Part shown: positions 1-6,134 of the stretch, in pieces
Layout of the letters: every line of letters begins with the position of its first letter
Position numbering within the stretch: the stretch's first letter is position 1
Source of the DNA: Bacteroidota bacterium
GTDB lineage: Bacteria; Bacteroidota; Bacteroidia; Chitinophagales; Chitinophagaceae
Reading direction: 5' to 3'
Assembly: GCA_023386395.1 (NCBI GenBank)
Contig: JAEWJV010000400.1
Coordinates: 1-9,745, forward strand
DNA: 9,745 nt
Position numbers and translations under genes: made by a program
The notes under the pieces: generated by a model
The model's database searches: none
The model's input: only the letters and a program-made list of their open reading frames with translations
What the model was told of the DNA's origin: nothing

Positions 1-125
1 CAGGTACACAGAATAATCCCTTTCAGTTTATTGTCTTTTTAGTTTTAAAGATTTATGCAGCGTTGCATTTAATCACGGCATGGTTTTTAATCTTCTTTCA
101 GCAAGAAGTTGATCATGGCAATTAA
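1..125 (+). CDS. C-terminal end of a membrane protein (partial, cut by left edge)
   Basis: The frame whose first full codon begins at position 3 is open from the left edge to a TAA at 123-125. It encodes about 40 residues, most of them a strongly hydrophobic stretch (FQFIVFLVLKIYAALHLITA and onward to WFLIFF), then a short polar tail ending QQEVDHGN. This looks like a last transmembrane helix with a short hydrophilic end. The stop overlaps the ATG of the next gene (115) by 11 nt, the usual geometry of translationally coupled genes, and this is the main reason to believe the frame. Small inner-membrane proteins such as DUF2231 members can lie beside sugar-dehydrogenase-like genes, but too little is visible to name the family. 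A chance open frame of this length is possible in AT-rich DNA. Confidence 0.55.
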   Translation, partial: GTQNNPFQFIVFLVLKIYAALHLITAWFLIFFQQEVDHGN

Positions 126-1422
126 ACTTATAAAAACACCGCTATACATTTCGTTGCTGATATTATTGGTTTCCTGCGCTTCAAACAGAAAAACAGCCGG
201 GCCTGTCAGCTATGCAAAAGATTTGCCTGAACCTTATGCCACCAAATCGAAAATGAATTTCAGTAATGTGATTGGCTGGAAAGAAAATGAAAAACCTATT
301 GCACCGGAAGGTTTTAAGGTGAGTTTATATGCTGAAGGTTTTTATAACCCAAGATGGATGTATGTAACGCCAAATGGCGATGTGCTGGTTACGGAAGCCA
401 ATACTGAAGTTGGTTTTTTCAAGAAGATCGGGGCTGTTATTATAGGCGCGAATAAAGCAGATAACCTTGGCAAAAGCGCTAACCGCATTATCATTTTACG
501 GGATGCCGATGGAGATGGCATTCCTGAATTAAAACAAACTTTTATTGATAATTTAAACAAGCCTTTTGGAATGCTGGTGATTGGCAAATGGCTGTATGTT
601 GCCAACACCGATGCTTTGCTGCGGTTCCCCTATACGCCCGGCGAAACCCGCATAACAGCGAAACCTGAAAAGCTCATTGACCTGCCGGGCGAAGGCCGGC
701 ACTGGACAAGAAATATTATAACAAATGCCGACAGCACTAAAATTTATATTGCCGTGGGCTCATCAAGCAATGTGGCAGAAAACGGTATGGATAAAGAAAT
801 AAACCGCGCAGACATCCTGGAAATTAATACAGATGGCAGTGGCATGCGGGTGTATGCATCAGGCCTGCGTAACCCCGTTGGCATGGCATGGGAACCTGCA
901 ACAGGTATTTTATGGACTGCCGTAAACGAGCGGGACGAATTAGGGGACGATCTCGTGCCCGACTATCTTACCAGCGTAAAAGAAAACGGGTTTTATGGCT
1001 GGCCGTATTTTTATTATGGTACGCATATAGATCCGCGGCTGAAAGACGAAGCCGCCAAAGCTTTAATCAAACAGGCTATTGTGCCCGATGTTTCATTGGG
1101 TTCGCATACGGCATCGCTGGGTTTGGCATTTGGCAATAAAAGTAACTTTCCCGAAAAATATAAAACCGGTGCATTTATAGCGCAGCATGGTTCCTGGAAC
1201 CGTTCGCAGTTATCCGGTTACAAAGTATTATATGTTCCTCTTAAAAACGGAAAACCGTCAGGATCTCCGGAAGATTTTCTTACAGGATTTATTGCTGATC
1301 TGGATAAAGAAAAAGTGCATGGCAGGCCGGTGGGAATTGTGTTTCTGAAAGACGGTTCAATGCTGCTTACAGATGATACCAGCAACCGCATCTGGCGTAT
1401 AACCTATGCAGCAGTCAAATAA
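115..1422 (+). CDS. PQQ-dependent sugar dehydrogenase-like lipoprotein (sorbosone/glucose dehydrogenase beta-propeller family)
   Basis: This 435-residue protein starts at the ATG at 115; a TTG at 109 in the same frame is a weaker alternative. The N-terminus is a lipoprotein signal (hydrophobic LLILLVSC, lipobox Cys21), so the mature protein should be membrane-anchored outside the cytoplasm. The rest matches the soluble PQQ glucose dehydrogenase / L-sorbosone dehydrogenase propeller: an Asp-rich DADGDG loop at about 130-135, LRNPVGMAW from 251, NERDELGDDLVPDYLT from 271 followed by GFYGWPYFYYG, HGSWNRS from 358, and a closing GRPVGIVFLKDGSMLLTDD near the C-terminus. Family members oxidise sugars or aldoses with PQQ, but many Bacteroidota paralogues have no proven substrate or cofactor. 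No cytochrome c motif (CxxCH) is present, so an external electron acceptor would be needed. The family call is firm; the substrate is unknown. Confidence 0.9.
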   Translation: MAIKLIKTPLYISLLILLVSCASNRKTAGPVSYAKDLPEPYATKSKMNFSNVIGWKENEKPIAPEGFKVSLYAEGFYNPRWMYVTPNGDVLVTEANTEVGFFKKIGAVIIGANKADNLGKSANRIIILRDADGDGIPELKQTFIDNLNKPFGMLVIGKWLYVANTDALLRFPYTPGETRITAKPEKLIDLPGEGRHWTRNIITNADSTKIYIAVGSSSNVAENGMDKEINRADILEINTDGSGMRVYASGLRNPVGMAWEPATGILWTAVNERDELGDDLVPDYLTSVKENGFYGWPYFYYGTHIDPRLKDEAAKALIKQAIVPDVSLGSHTASLGLAFGNKSNFPEKYKTGAFIAQHGSWNRSQLSGYKVLYVPLKNGKPSGSPEDFLTGFIADLDKEKVHGRPVGIVFLKDGSMLLTDDTSNRIWRITYAAVK

Positions 1423-1446
1423 TACGCTCACAAAATTTTTTTTAAA

Positions 1447-1475
1447 TTAATTCCTACTAATTTGGTAGGAATTAA
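1447..1475. promoter_or_regulatory. 11-bp perfect inverted repeat, operator-like (or attenuator/terminator stem)
   Basis: The arms TTAATTCCTAC (1447-1457) and GTAGGAATTAA (1465-1475) are perfect inverses around a 7-nt spacer (TAATTTG). No T-run follows on either strand, which argues against a simple intrinsic terminator. The right half overlaps the proposed -33 TTTG (1461-1464) of the next promoter, so a bound repressor would block it. The regulator cannot be identified from this window, and I saw no second copy here. Confidence 0.5.
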
Positions 1476-1492
1476 GATTGTTGCTAATCTTG
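1461..1492 (+). promoter_or_regulatory. Candidate Bacteroidota-type promoter for the duplicated-domain gene
   Basis: TTTG at 1461-1464 is followed after 20 nt by TAATCTTG at 1485-1492, one mismatch from the Bacteroidota -7 consensus TAnnTTTG, with spacing as expected for the -33/-7 pair. Transcription would start near 1498, giving a leader of roughly 145 nt before the ATG at 1645. This is a motif match only. Confidence 0.35.
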
Positions 1493-1644
1493 CACTATGA
1501 TTTAAAAAATCAAAACGGATTTTTTATGCATACAGTGCGATGTTGCTGCCTGCACAAAATGATCAAGGTAACAATACTTGCATAGTTATTACACGATACA
1601 ATTTTTTGAAAAACAATCATTCATTAATTAATAAATATATTACC

Positions 1645-2214
1645 ATGCAAACACAACCAAAGGGCAGGCTGCATATCCGCATTGCAGTATACGGGCTTAA
1701 AGTAGTTACAAACAAGATAGCCGCGCTAATCCGTGATGGTAATCCGCAAACATTAAATTTCATTGTTAATAATAAAGAAATAGGTGAAGACGGATGGCCG
1801 GGTCAAAAGAAATCCATAACGGTTGTTTACTGTTATGATGATGGCCCGCTGTTCATAGCGGCCGCCAGGGAAAGCGAAGTCTTAACTGTTGGTATTAAAG
1901 AATTTGAAAAATCAAATTCAGCGCCCAGGCAAACGCCTGTGCATGAGCAAAGATTGTCTGTTCTTGGGGCTACATACGGGCCCGATGATGTTACCTATAA
2001 AATTAAAACCCTTATAAGCCCATATAATACTTTATCTTTTAAAGCAGATAATTTCACTTTTGGCGACTCATGGTATGGGGTAGCCAAAACGCTTATTATA
2101 ATTTTAGGGTTTGGCAAAGATGTTATGCTCGTAGAAATGTTTGTAGAGCGCGAGCAATGCTATATTGACCTGAAAGATTTTTCCCTTGCTAATTATACTG
2201 TGATGATTGCATAG
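1645..2214 (+). CDS. Uncharacterised protein with two tandem copies of one YG-x-x-x-VT domain
   Basis: I chose the ATG at 1645 (189 residues). It sits behind an A/T-rich leader typical of Bacteroidota starts, and the conserved repeat begins right after it. The upstream ATG at 1540 would add 35 unrelated residues. There is no signal peptide and no membrane helix. Two copies of a roughly 75-residue unit align by eye. Copy 1 (about 9-87) has AVYG, VTNKI, TLNF, a G-x-x-G-W-x-G segment, KKSITVVY and KEF. Copy 2 (about 104-179) has ATYG, DVTYKI, TLSF, FGDSWYG, AKTLIII and KDF. The pattern of alternating strands and the YG...DVT signature recall the C-terminal domain of DNAJC11-like proteins (DUF3395) and similar beta-rich modules, but that is a resemblance from memory. 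Its role is unknown. The neighbouring genes give no functional clue: the upstream gene is separated by a promoter-like region, and the downstream genes are convergent. Confidence 0.75.
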   Translation: MQTQPKGRLHIRIAVYGLKVVTNKIAALIRDGNPQTLNFIVNNKEIGEDGWPGQKKSITVVYCYDDGPLFIAAARESEVLTVGIKEFEKSNSAPRQTPVHEQRLSVLGATYGPDDVTYKIKTLISPYNTLSFKADNFTFGDSWYGVAKTLIIILGFGKDVMLVEMFVEREQCYIDLKDFSLANYTVMIA

Positions 2215-2240
2215 TGGAGACCTTATCTTTCTTCCGGGTT

Positions 2241-2282
2241 TTTATTGGCATAGCAATGATTACATTTTGCTATGCCAATAAA
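2241..2282. terminator. Bidirectional hairpin terminator between convergent genes
   Basis: A perfect 16-bp inverted repeat has arms TTTATTGGCATAGCAA (2241-2256) and TTGCTATGCCAATAAA (2267-2282) around a 10-nt loop. It lies 26 nt past the stop of the + strand gene and 15 nt past the stop of the - strand gene, where a shared terminator is expected. Long U-tracts are missing on both sides; only the arms themselves begin or end with T/A runs, so efficiency is uncertain. Confidence 0.75.
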
Positions 2283-2297
2283 TAAAGCTTTCAAGCA

Positions 2298-3545
2298 CTA
2301 CTCTTTATTTTTAAACATATCTCTCACCGTGATAGTATTCGCCAATTTCTTTAAAGCTGTATCATGATCTTTTACATACGGGTTATCAAGGTCCCAAACA
2401 TAACCTGCCAGCACTGAACAGATCATACTTTTAATAAGCGGGTCCTGGTTATCGGCAAAGAAAATGGTATCCAAAGTACCATCGTACCAGCGCATTACAT
2501 AACTGCGGAACGTGTTTACGCCCTGCATCATGGGTTTGGTATAATCTTCTTCCCAATCCGCATCTTCGCCCTTTAGCTTCTTTATAACAAGCTTTGCTGC
2601 TTTCTGGCTGGAAACAGTGGCCAGCGTAACACCCGATGAAAAAACAGGGTCCAGGAACTCCGTTACATTACCGGTAAGCACGAAGCCTTCGCCATAAAAC
2701 TTTTCGGTGGTGCTTGACCATGCTTCCAAAACCCTTGGTTCAAAAATCAGTTCTGCATCTTTAAAACGCTCACTCAGGTATGGCTGGGATGCAATGTGCG
2801 CCCGAAACTGTTCTTCATTACTGCCCTGGAACTTTTCAAAAAATTCGGGGTTGCCAACAAAGCCAATAGAAGTATTACCGTTTGAAAAAGGTATTACCCA
2901 AATCCATACGCCAAACTCATGCACGATAATCGTAATGCGGTTAGGTTCATCGGCCATTGCACGGTTTTCATCTGTAACGTGTGCAAACATTGCCTTGCGT
3001 GGTTCAAGGTTTGATGGCTTGTCAAGTTTGAATAAACGCGGGATCACCCTGCCATAACCGCTGCCGTCAACAATAAACCTGGCTTTAATCTGCGCCTTTT
3101 CACCGTTGGCATATTCAACAGTTGTGGTGGAGTCAGAGCCATCAAAATCTATGGCTGTAACAGTAGTTTCATACGAAACGGGCACGCCCATTTTCTCAAC
3201 TTCATCAGCCAGTGCTTTATCAAAATCAGCACGCGGCGCCTGCCAGGTCCAGGTCCAGCCTTTGGTATATTGATCATCGAAAGAGTAATCGCAGATTTTG
3301 CCGTTTTTCACGAATTTGGCGCCGCCTTTATCCTGGAAACCTTTTGCCTTTACTGCTTCAAGAAAGCCCGCTTCTTCCAATGCTTCCATACAGCGCGGTA
3401 ATAAGCTTTCGCCAATTACAAAGCGCGGAAATTTCATTTTCTCAACAATCTTTACTTTATAACCCGCTTTGTTTATTATAGAAGCGGCTACCGTTCCGGC
3501 AGGGCCCGCGCCAATTACCAATACATCTACCTGTTCTGTGTTCAT
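2298..3545 (-). CDS. FAD-dependent oxidoreductase, flavin-dependent halogenase-like
   Basis: This 415-residue protein starts at the ATG at 3545. The N-terminus is a Rossmann FAD site (VLVIGAGPAG, Gly12/14/17) with an acidic end of strand two (Glu35), then FPRFVIGESLLP at 39-50 typical of the tryptophan-halogenase/geranylgeranyl-reductase group. WIWVIP at 214-219 fits the WxWxIP motif regarded as diagnostic of flavin-dependent halogenases, and Lys73 (GFQDKGGAKF) lies where their catalytic lysine is expected (Lys79 in PrnA/RebH). DGSGYG (160-165) and EFLDPVFSSGV (near 300) complete the FAD fold. Halogenases of this type need FADH2 from a separate reductase, which is not seen here. It is the last gene of a co-directional set after the methyltransferase (91 nt gap). 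Halogenation is an inference; hydroxylation or reduction cannot be excluded. Confidence 0.8.
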   Translation of the reverse strand: MNTEQVDVLVIGAGPAGTVAASIINKAGYKVKIVEKMKFPRFVIGESLLPRCMEALEEAGFLEAVKAKGFQDKGGAKFVKNGKICDYSFDDQYTKGWTWTWQAPRADFDKALADEVEKMGVPVSYETTVTAIDFDGSDSTTTVEYANGEKAQIKARFIVDGSGYGRVIPRLFKLDKPSNLEPRKAMFAHVTDENRAMADEPNRITIIVHEFGVWIWVIPFSNGNTSIGFVGNPEFFEKFQGSNEEQFRAHIASQPYLSERFKDAELIFEPRVLEAWSSTTEKFYGEGFVLTGNVTEFLDPVFSSGVTLATVSSQKAAKLVIKKLKGEDADWEEDYTKPMMQGVNTFRSYVMRWYDGTLDTIFFADNQDPLIKSMICSVLAGYVWDLDNPYVKDHDTALKKLANTITVRDMFKNKE

Positions 3546-3636
3546 AATATTATATTAAGTTCCGATAGGAGTAAAACAATTTGTGTGGTTAAGCTCATTT
3601 ATTGTATTCAAAAAATCTTATAATCTTACAATCGGT

Positions 3637-4710
3637 TCAGGCAACCTTCCTGCACTTTAATAATGTATGGCTCAGGCCTATATTATTCGTTTCCTGCACA
3701 ATCTCAAATCCTGCTTTGTAAATGCAGTTTTTAAATACTTCCGAATGATACATCTGGCTGTTGCCGTTTGCAAGTGCCGTAAAATAAATAGATGTTTGCT
3801 GCAGGCAGAATGCGGCTGTTTCAAAACGCTGCACATCCCAAAACGCTTCAAGAATATATACAAAGCCATTCTCGTCTAAAGCGGCATAACATCTTTTAAG
3901 TATGGATACAATTTCGTCTTCAGAAAAGCAGTCAAGAAACTGGCTCATCCAGATGGCATCAAACCCTTTGGGAAAAGGCTGGCTTTCATCTAAAATATTT
4001 ACAGGATGAAATGAAATCCTGTTGCTTAATCCCAACGCTTCTATTTTGTTCTTTGCCATGCTCAACTGCTGCGGCAAATCCATAATTGTAATATGCACGT
4101 TTTTATTATATGCTGTGCTGGCTATAGCCCATTTGCCGGTGTTACCGCCAATTTCAAGCATGTTTTTTATATGATTATTATCATACACATGCGGCAACAC
4201 TTTTGGAAAAGCTGTATCTGAAAAAAAATGATCGAAGCCAAACCAGCTCTTTTGTATATGTGGTGGAAGCTGTGACAGACCTTCATAAATCGTTGGCCAG
4301 CCGCCCAGTTCTTTAAGCCCTTCCGGCTTGCCGGTTTTAATACTTTCCTCCAGGTGAAAAAGGCCTTTATAATTAACATCATGAATAAAATTCATGTTTA
4401 CATTGGTAAGCGGGTCATGCAGAATAAAATAGCCTGTTTTGGTTATTTTATAAGTATCATTATTAAAAATAACCAGTCCTATGCCTAAGCCAGACTCAAG
4501 TAAAACACGAACACCATAATGTGGTAATTGTACTTTTTCAACAATAGCTTCGAGCGACAAACCTGCTGCGCCGCTGTCTTCAATTTCTTTTAATATACCC
4601 GAATCCCGCAACACTTTTGCCACCTGGAAAACCACAGGACCAAAAGCAATAAACTGTGCTAAATGTTTTGACTCTAAGGCCGTTTTGGTGTCAGTTGAAA
4701 AAAAGTGCAT
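3637..4710 (-). CDS. SAM-dependent methyltransferase, two-domain O-methyltransferase (Methyltransf_2-like) type
   Basis: This 357-residue protein starts at the ATG at 4710. The N-terminal part (about 15-110) reads as the winged-helix dimerisation domain of this family, with helices around VFQVAKVLRDSGILKEIE and SLEAIVEKVQLPHYGVRVLL. The C-terminal Rossmann domain has the SAM-binding loop MLEIGGNTG at 184-192, the acidic residue after strand two (HITIMDLPQQ), PVNILDE as the adenine-side motif, and FDAIWMSQFLDCFSEDE. In classical O-methyltransferases that last segment usually carries a catalytic His (LH-D-W); here Asp260 takes its place (FLD), which may mean a different acceptor atom or mechanism. 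The gene lies 107 nt downstream of the thioesterase and 91 nt upstream of the halogenase-like gene, all on one strand, suggesting joint work on one small molecule. The substrate is unknown. Confidence 0.85.
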   Translation of the reverse strand: MHFFSTDTKTALESKHLAQFIAFGPVVFQVAKVLRDSGILKEIEDSGAAGLSLEAIVEKVQLPHYGVRVLLESGLGIGLVIFNNDTYKITKTGYFILHDPLTNVNMNFIHDVNYKGLFHLEESIKTGKPEGLKELGGWPTIYEGLSQLPPHIQKSWFGFDHFFSDTAFPKVLPHVYDNNHIKNMLEIGGNTGKWAIASTAYNKNVHITIMDLPQQLSMAKNKIEALGLSNRISFHPVNILDESQPFPKGFDAIWMSQFLDCFSEDEIVSILKRCYAALDENGFVYILEAFWDVQRFETAAFCLQQTSIYFTALANGNSQMYHSEVFKNCIYKAGFEIVQETNNIGLSHTLLKCRKVA

Positions 4711-4817
4711 TTATAAATTCTGTTATTTATATCCTGGCAAGTAAGGTGTAAGAATACGTATCTTTTTTAATTGAAAAAAAGTTTACCGAAAAAAAATTAT
4801 GTGCAAAGAAAGAGGTT

Positions 4818-5240
4818 CTATTGATGCCATTTCTTTTTCCATTCTTCAAAAAAAACCGGGTTGGTTAATTGCAGCGCATGTTTATCCCTGTCCAGGAAAA
4901 CCTGTACAGAACTACCCACAGCCACGATATGATTTGTTTTGGCATTATACAAACGATAATGAAATATAAGTTTGGCCGCTTCGCAAGGCTCATATTCAGT
5001 TTCAATAAGCACCTTTTCTCCATAACGCAGCGAACGCTTATAATCACATTGCACATTCACTACGGGAACAATATAGCCATGATTATAAAAATCCAGATAA
5101 CCTATGCCATACTTACTTCCAAAAGCTTCCCTCCCATCCTCAAAATAGCGTATATAATGACCGTGCCAAACCATACCCAACGGATCTGCTTCATTAAAAC
5201 GCACGTTCACTTCTATCTTTTCTAAAAGTAAATTACTCAT
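4818..5240 (-). CDS. Acyl-CoA thioesterase, hotdog fold (4-hydroxybenzoyl-CoA thioesterase / YbgC type)
   Basis: This 140-residue single hotdog domain starts at the ATG at 5240, matching the usual length of YbgC/FadM-like enzymes. The N-terminal motif RFNEADPLGMVWHGHYIRYFED places Asp19 at the catalytic aspartate position of the 4HBT family (compare D-x-D-xx-G-x-V-x-H), followed by the long helix (FEDGREAFGSKYGI). The remaining strands (VQCDYKRSLRYGEKVLIETEYEP; KLIFHYRLYN; VAVGSSVQVFLD) are standard for the fold. Such enzymes hydrolyse acyl- or aroyl-CoA, or acyl-carrier-protein thioesters, in the cytoplasm. As the first gene of the thioesterase-methyltransferase-halogenase set it could release a tailored acyl chain. 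Similar genes occur in aryl polyene and flexirubin clusters, but also elsewhere, so the context is suggestive only. It starts 72 nt after the stop of the secreted-protein gene. Confidence 0.88.
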   Translation of the reverse strand: MSNLLLEKIEVNVRFNEADPLGMVWHGHYIRYFEDGREAFGSKYGIGYLDFYNHGYIVPVVNVQCDYKRSLRYGEKVLIETEYEPCEAAKLIFHYRLYNAKTNHIVAVGSSVQVFLDRDKHALQLTNPVFFEEWKKKWHQ

Positions 5241-5312
5241 GATCTTTTCCCGGTTTTATACTGTGTTGCATTTAAGCCGGGGTAACAGTTTTTAAATGTA
5301 TACAGCAAAAAA

Positions 5313-5960
5313 CTAATTCCCATATTTTGATTTCCATTCGCTGTACTTCTTCTTTTCAATTGCATCAATTATATCTTTAAAAGGAGAAGCCCAATAATTA
5401 CGGAATCCAAATCCCCCAAACCTTCCAACAGAGCCTTCCATTCGCTCTGTCATCAATACTTTTTTTGTTTTCATATCAAGCAACGTAACCCACACTGCCG
5501 CTGCTTTTTTTGATTTGCTTAAAGCCTCTGTAACTAACAGCAAGCCAATGCCGCTTTTATCGCCAAAATCGTAACTGCTTACAACTTTTGCCACATCATC
5601 TGCTTTGAACCTGTGAAAATCTGAGGTATTAGTTGATTTGATGGCTTCAGCATTTGCCTTTTCATTCTTTTTAGCAACATAACCTAAATCGTGATCTACC
5701 TCGCTTTTATGGAAAGCGCCGGCGAGATCATATTTTTTGGGCTCCGCTACAATCACATCGTTGATAGCATCATACTGGCGGTCGCGGATATCCATTTCAT
5801 TTGCAGTAGCGTCATCTATCAGTTTTGTTTGTGTAAAATCGATACCGAGATAAAAAACAGGTGTTTCACTGTTTGTAAAAACATCTTTTAATGTTTGCGC
5901 AAAAGCTCCATTAAGGCAAAGCAGTAAAGCAATAATGAGCGCATTGATTTTGTGTTTCAT
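5313..5960 (-). CDS. Secreted/periplasmic protein of unknown function
   Basis: This 215-residue protein starts at the ATG at 5960. It begins with a clear Sec signal peptide: MKHK, a hydrophobic core INALIIALLLCLN, then GAFAQ with probable cleavage after Ala21. The mature part is about 194 residues, charged and mixed alpha/beta, with no cysteine, no further membrane helix and no recognisable catalytic motif. Features that can be seen are VFYLGIDFTQTKLID near the start, a Lys-rich middle (VAKKNEKANAEAIK), a strand-rich segment GIGLLLVTEALSKSKKAAAVWVTLLDMKTKKVL, and a Gly/Phe-rich turn GRFGGFGFRNYW before a basic tail. I do not recognise the family; it resembles many unannotated envelope proteins of Bacteroidota. 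A promoter-like pair lies upstream (6022-6052). Whether it belongs functionally with the downstream thioesterase gene (72 nt away) is not known. Confidence 0.75.
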   Translation of the reverse strand: MKHKINALIIALLLCLNGAFAQTLKDVFTNSETPVFYLGIDFTQTKLIDDATANEMDIRDRQYDAINDVIVAEPKKYDLAGAFHKSEVDHDLGYVAKKNEKANAEAIKSTNTSDFHRFKADDVAKVVSSYDFGDKSGIGLLLVTEALSKSKKAAAVWVTLLDMKTKKVLMTERMEGSVGRFGGFGFRNYWASPFKDIIDAIEKKKYSEWKSKYGN

Positions 5961-6021
5961 ATTCAGTAGTTTATTTACTATGGTTAGTTATATTTCAAAC
6001 GGATAGAAATAGCATAGCCTG

Positions 6022-6052
6022 CAAATAAAGGTTATATCTCTTTTGTTGCAAA
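6022..6052 (-). promoter_or_regulatory. Candidate promoter for the secreted-protein gene
   Basis: Read on the minus strand, TTTG (6052-6049) is followed after 19 nt by TTTATTTG (6029-6022), one mismatch from the Bacteroidota -7 consensus TAnnTTTG, at the expected spacing. Transcription would start near 6015, about 55 nt before the ATG at 5960. Together with the 174-nt gap from the permease gene, this suggests a new transcription unit that could also cover the three genes downstream. Confidence 0.4.
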
Positions 6053-6134
6053 GTATTTTATGATCACGGGAAATTCATATTGCAAGATGATAATTGCTTT
6101 ATAAGACAACCGTGCACGGCATTTATTTATAATC

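Larger units (their letters stand above)
1423..1644. other. Intergenic region with inverted repeats
   Basis: This 222-nt gap separates the dehydrogenase stop from the chosen start of the next gene. It is AT-rich and holds three inverted repeats in a row: 1447-1475 (11-bp arms, the only strong one), 1474-1491 (6-bp arms AAGATT/AATCTT) and 1503-1526 (9-bp, almost all A/T). It also holds the promoter candidate described separately. A T-run at about 1436-1443 has no hairpin in front of it. I see no convincing coding frame, although the frame of the downstream gene stays open back to an ATG at 1540. Confidence 0.6.

Noticed and set aside
109..114. TTG at 109 as start of the dehydrogenase lipoprotein
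   Set aside because: The ATG at 115 gives a normal lipoprotein signal peptide and overlaps the upstream stop; the TTG adds only two residues.
342..608. Minus-strand open frame inside the dehydrogenase gene
   Set aside because: It lies opposite a well-supported gene and has low-complexity composition with no recognisable motif.
1540..1644. N-terminal extension of the duplicated-domain protein from the ATG at 1540
   Set aside because: The extra 35 residues show no domain or signal sequence, and the ATG at 1645 has the A/T-rich leader usual in this group; not fully excluded.
2707..3057. Plus-strand open frame inside the halogenase-like gene
   Set aside because: It is antisense to an intact, motif-rich gene and its translation resembles no family.
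3614..3628. Direct repeat AATCTTA x2 between the methyltransferase and halogenase-like genes
   Set aside because: Two short A/T-rich copies 8 nt apart are not distinguishable from chance, and no further copies follow.
4869..5225. Plus-strand 118-residue open frame opposite the thioesterase gene
   Set aside because: It is a shadow of the thioesterase coding frame; the minus-strand product has the full hotdog motif set.
5249..5281. CCCGG / CCGGG arms upstream of the thioesterase gene
   Set aside because: Five-base arms around a loop of more than 20 nt, with an imperfect extension, are too weak for a terminator or leader structure.
6110..6119. Ten-base palindrome CCGTGCACGG near the end of the permease gene
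   Set aside because: Several palindromes of this length are expected by chance in a window this size, and there is no T-run or spacing to suggest a terminator or operator.
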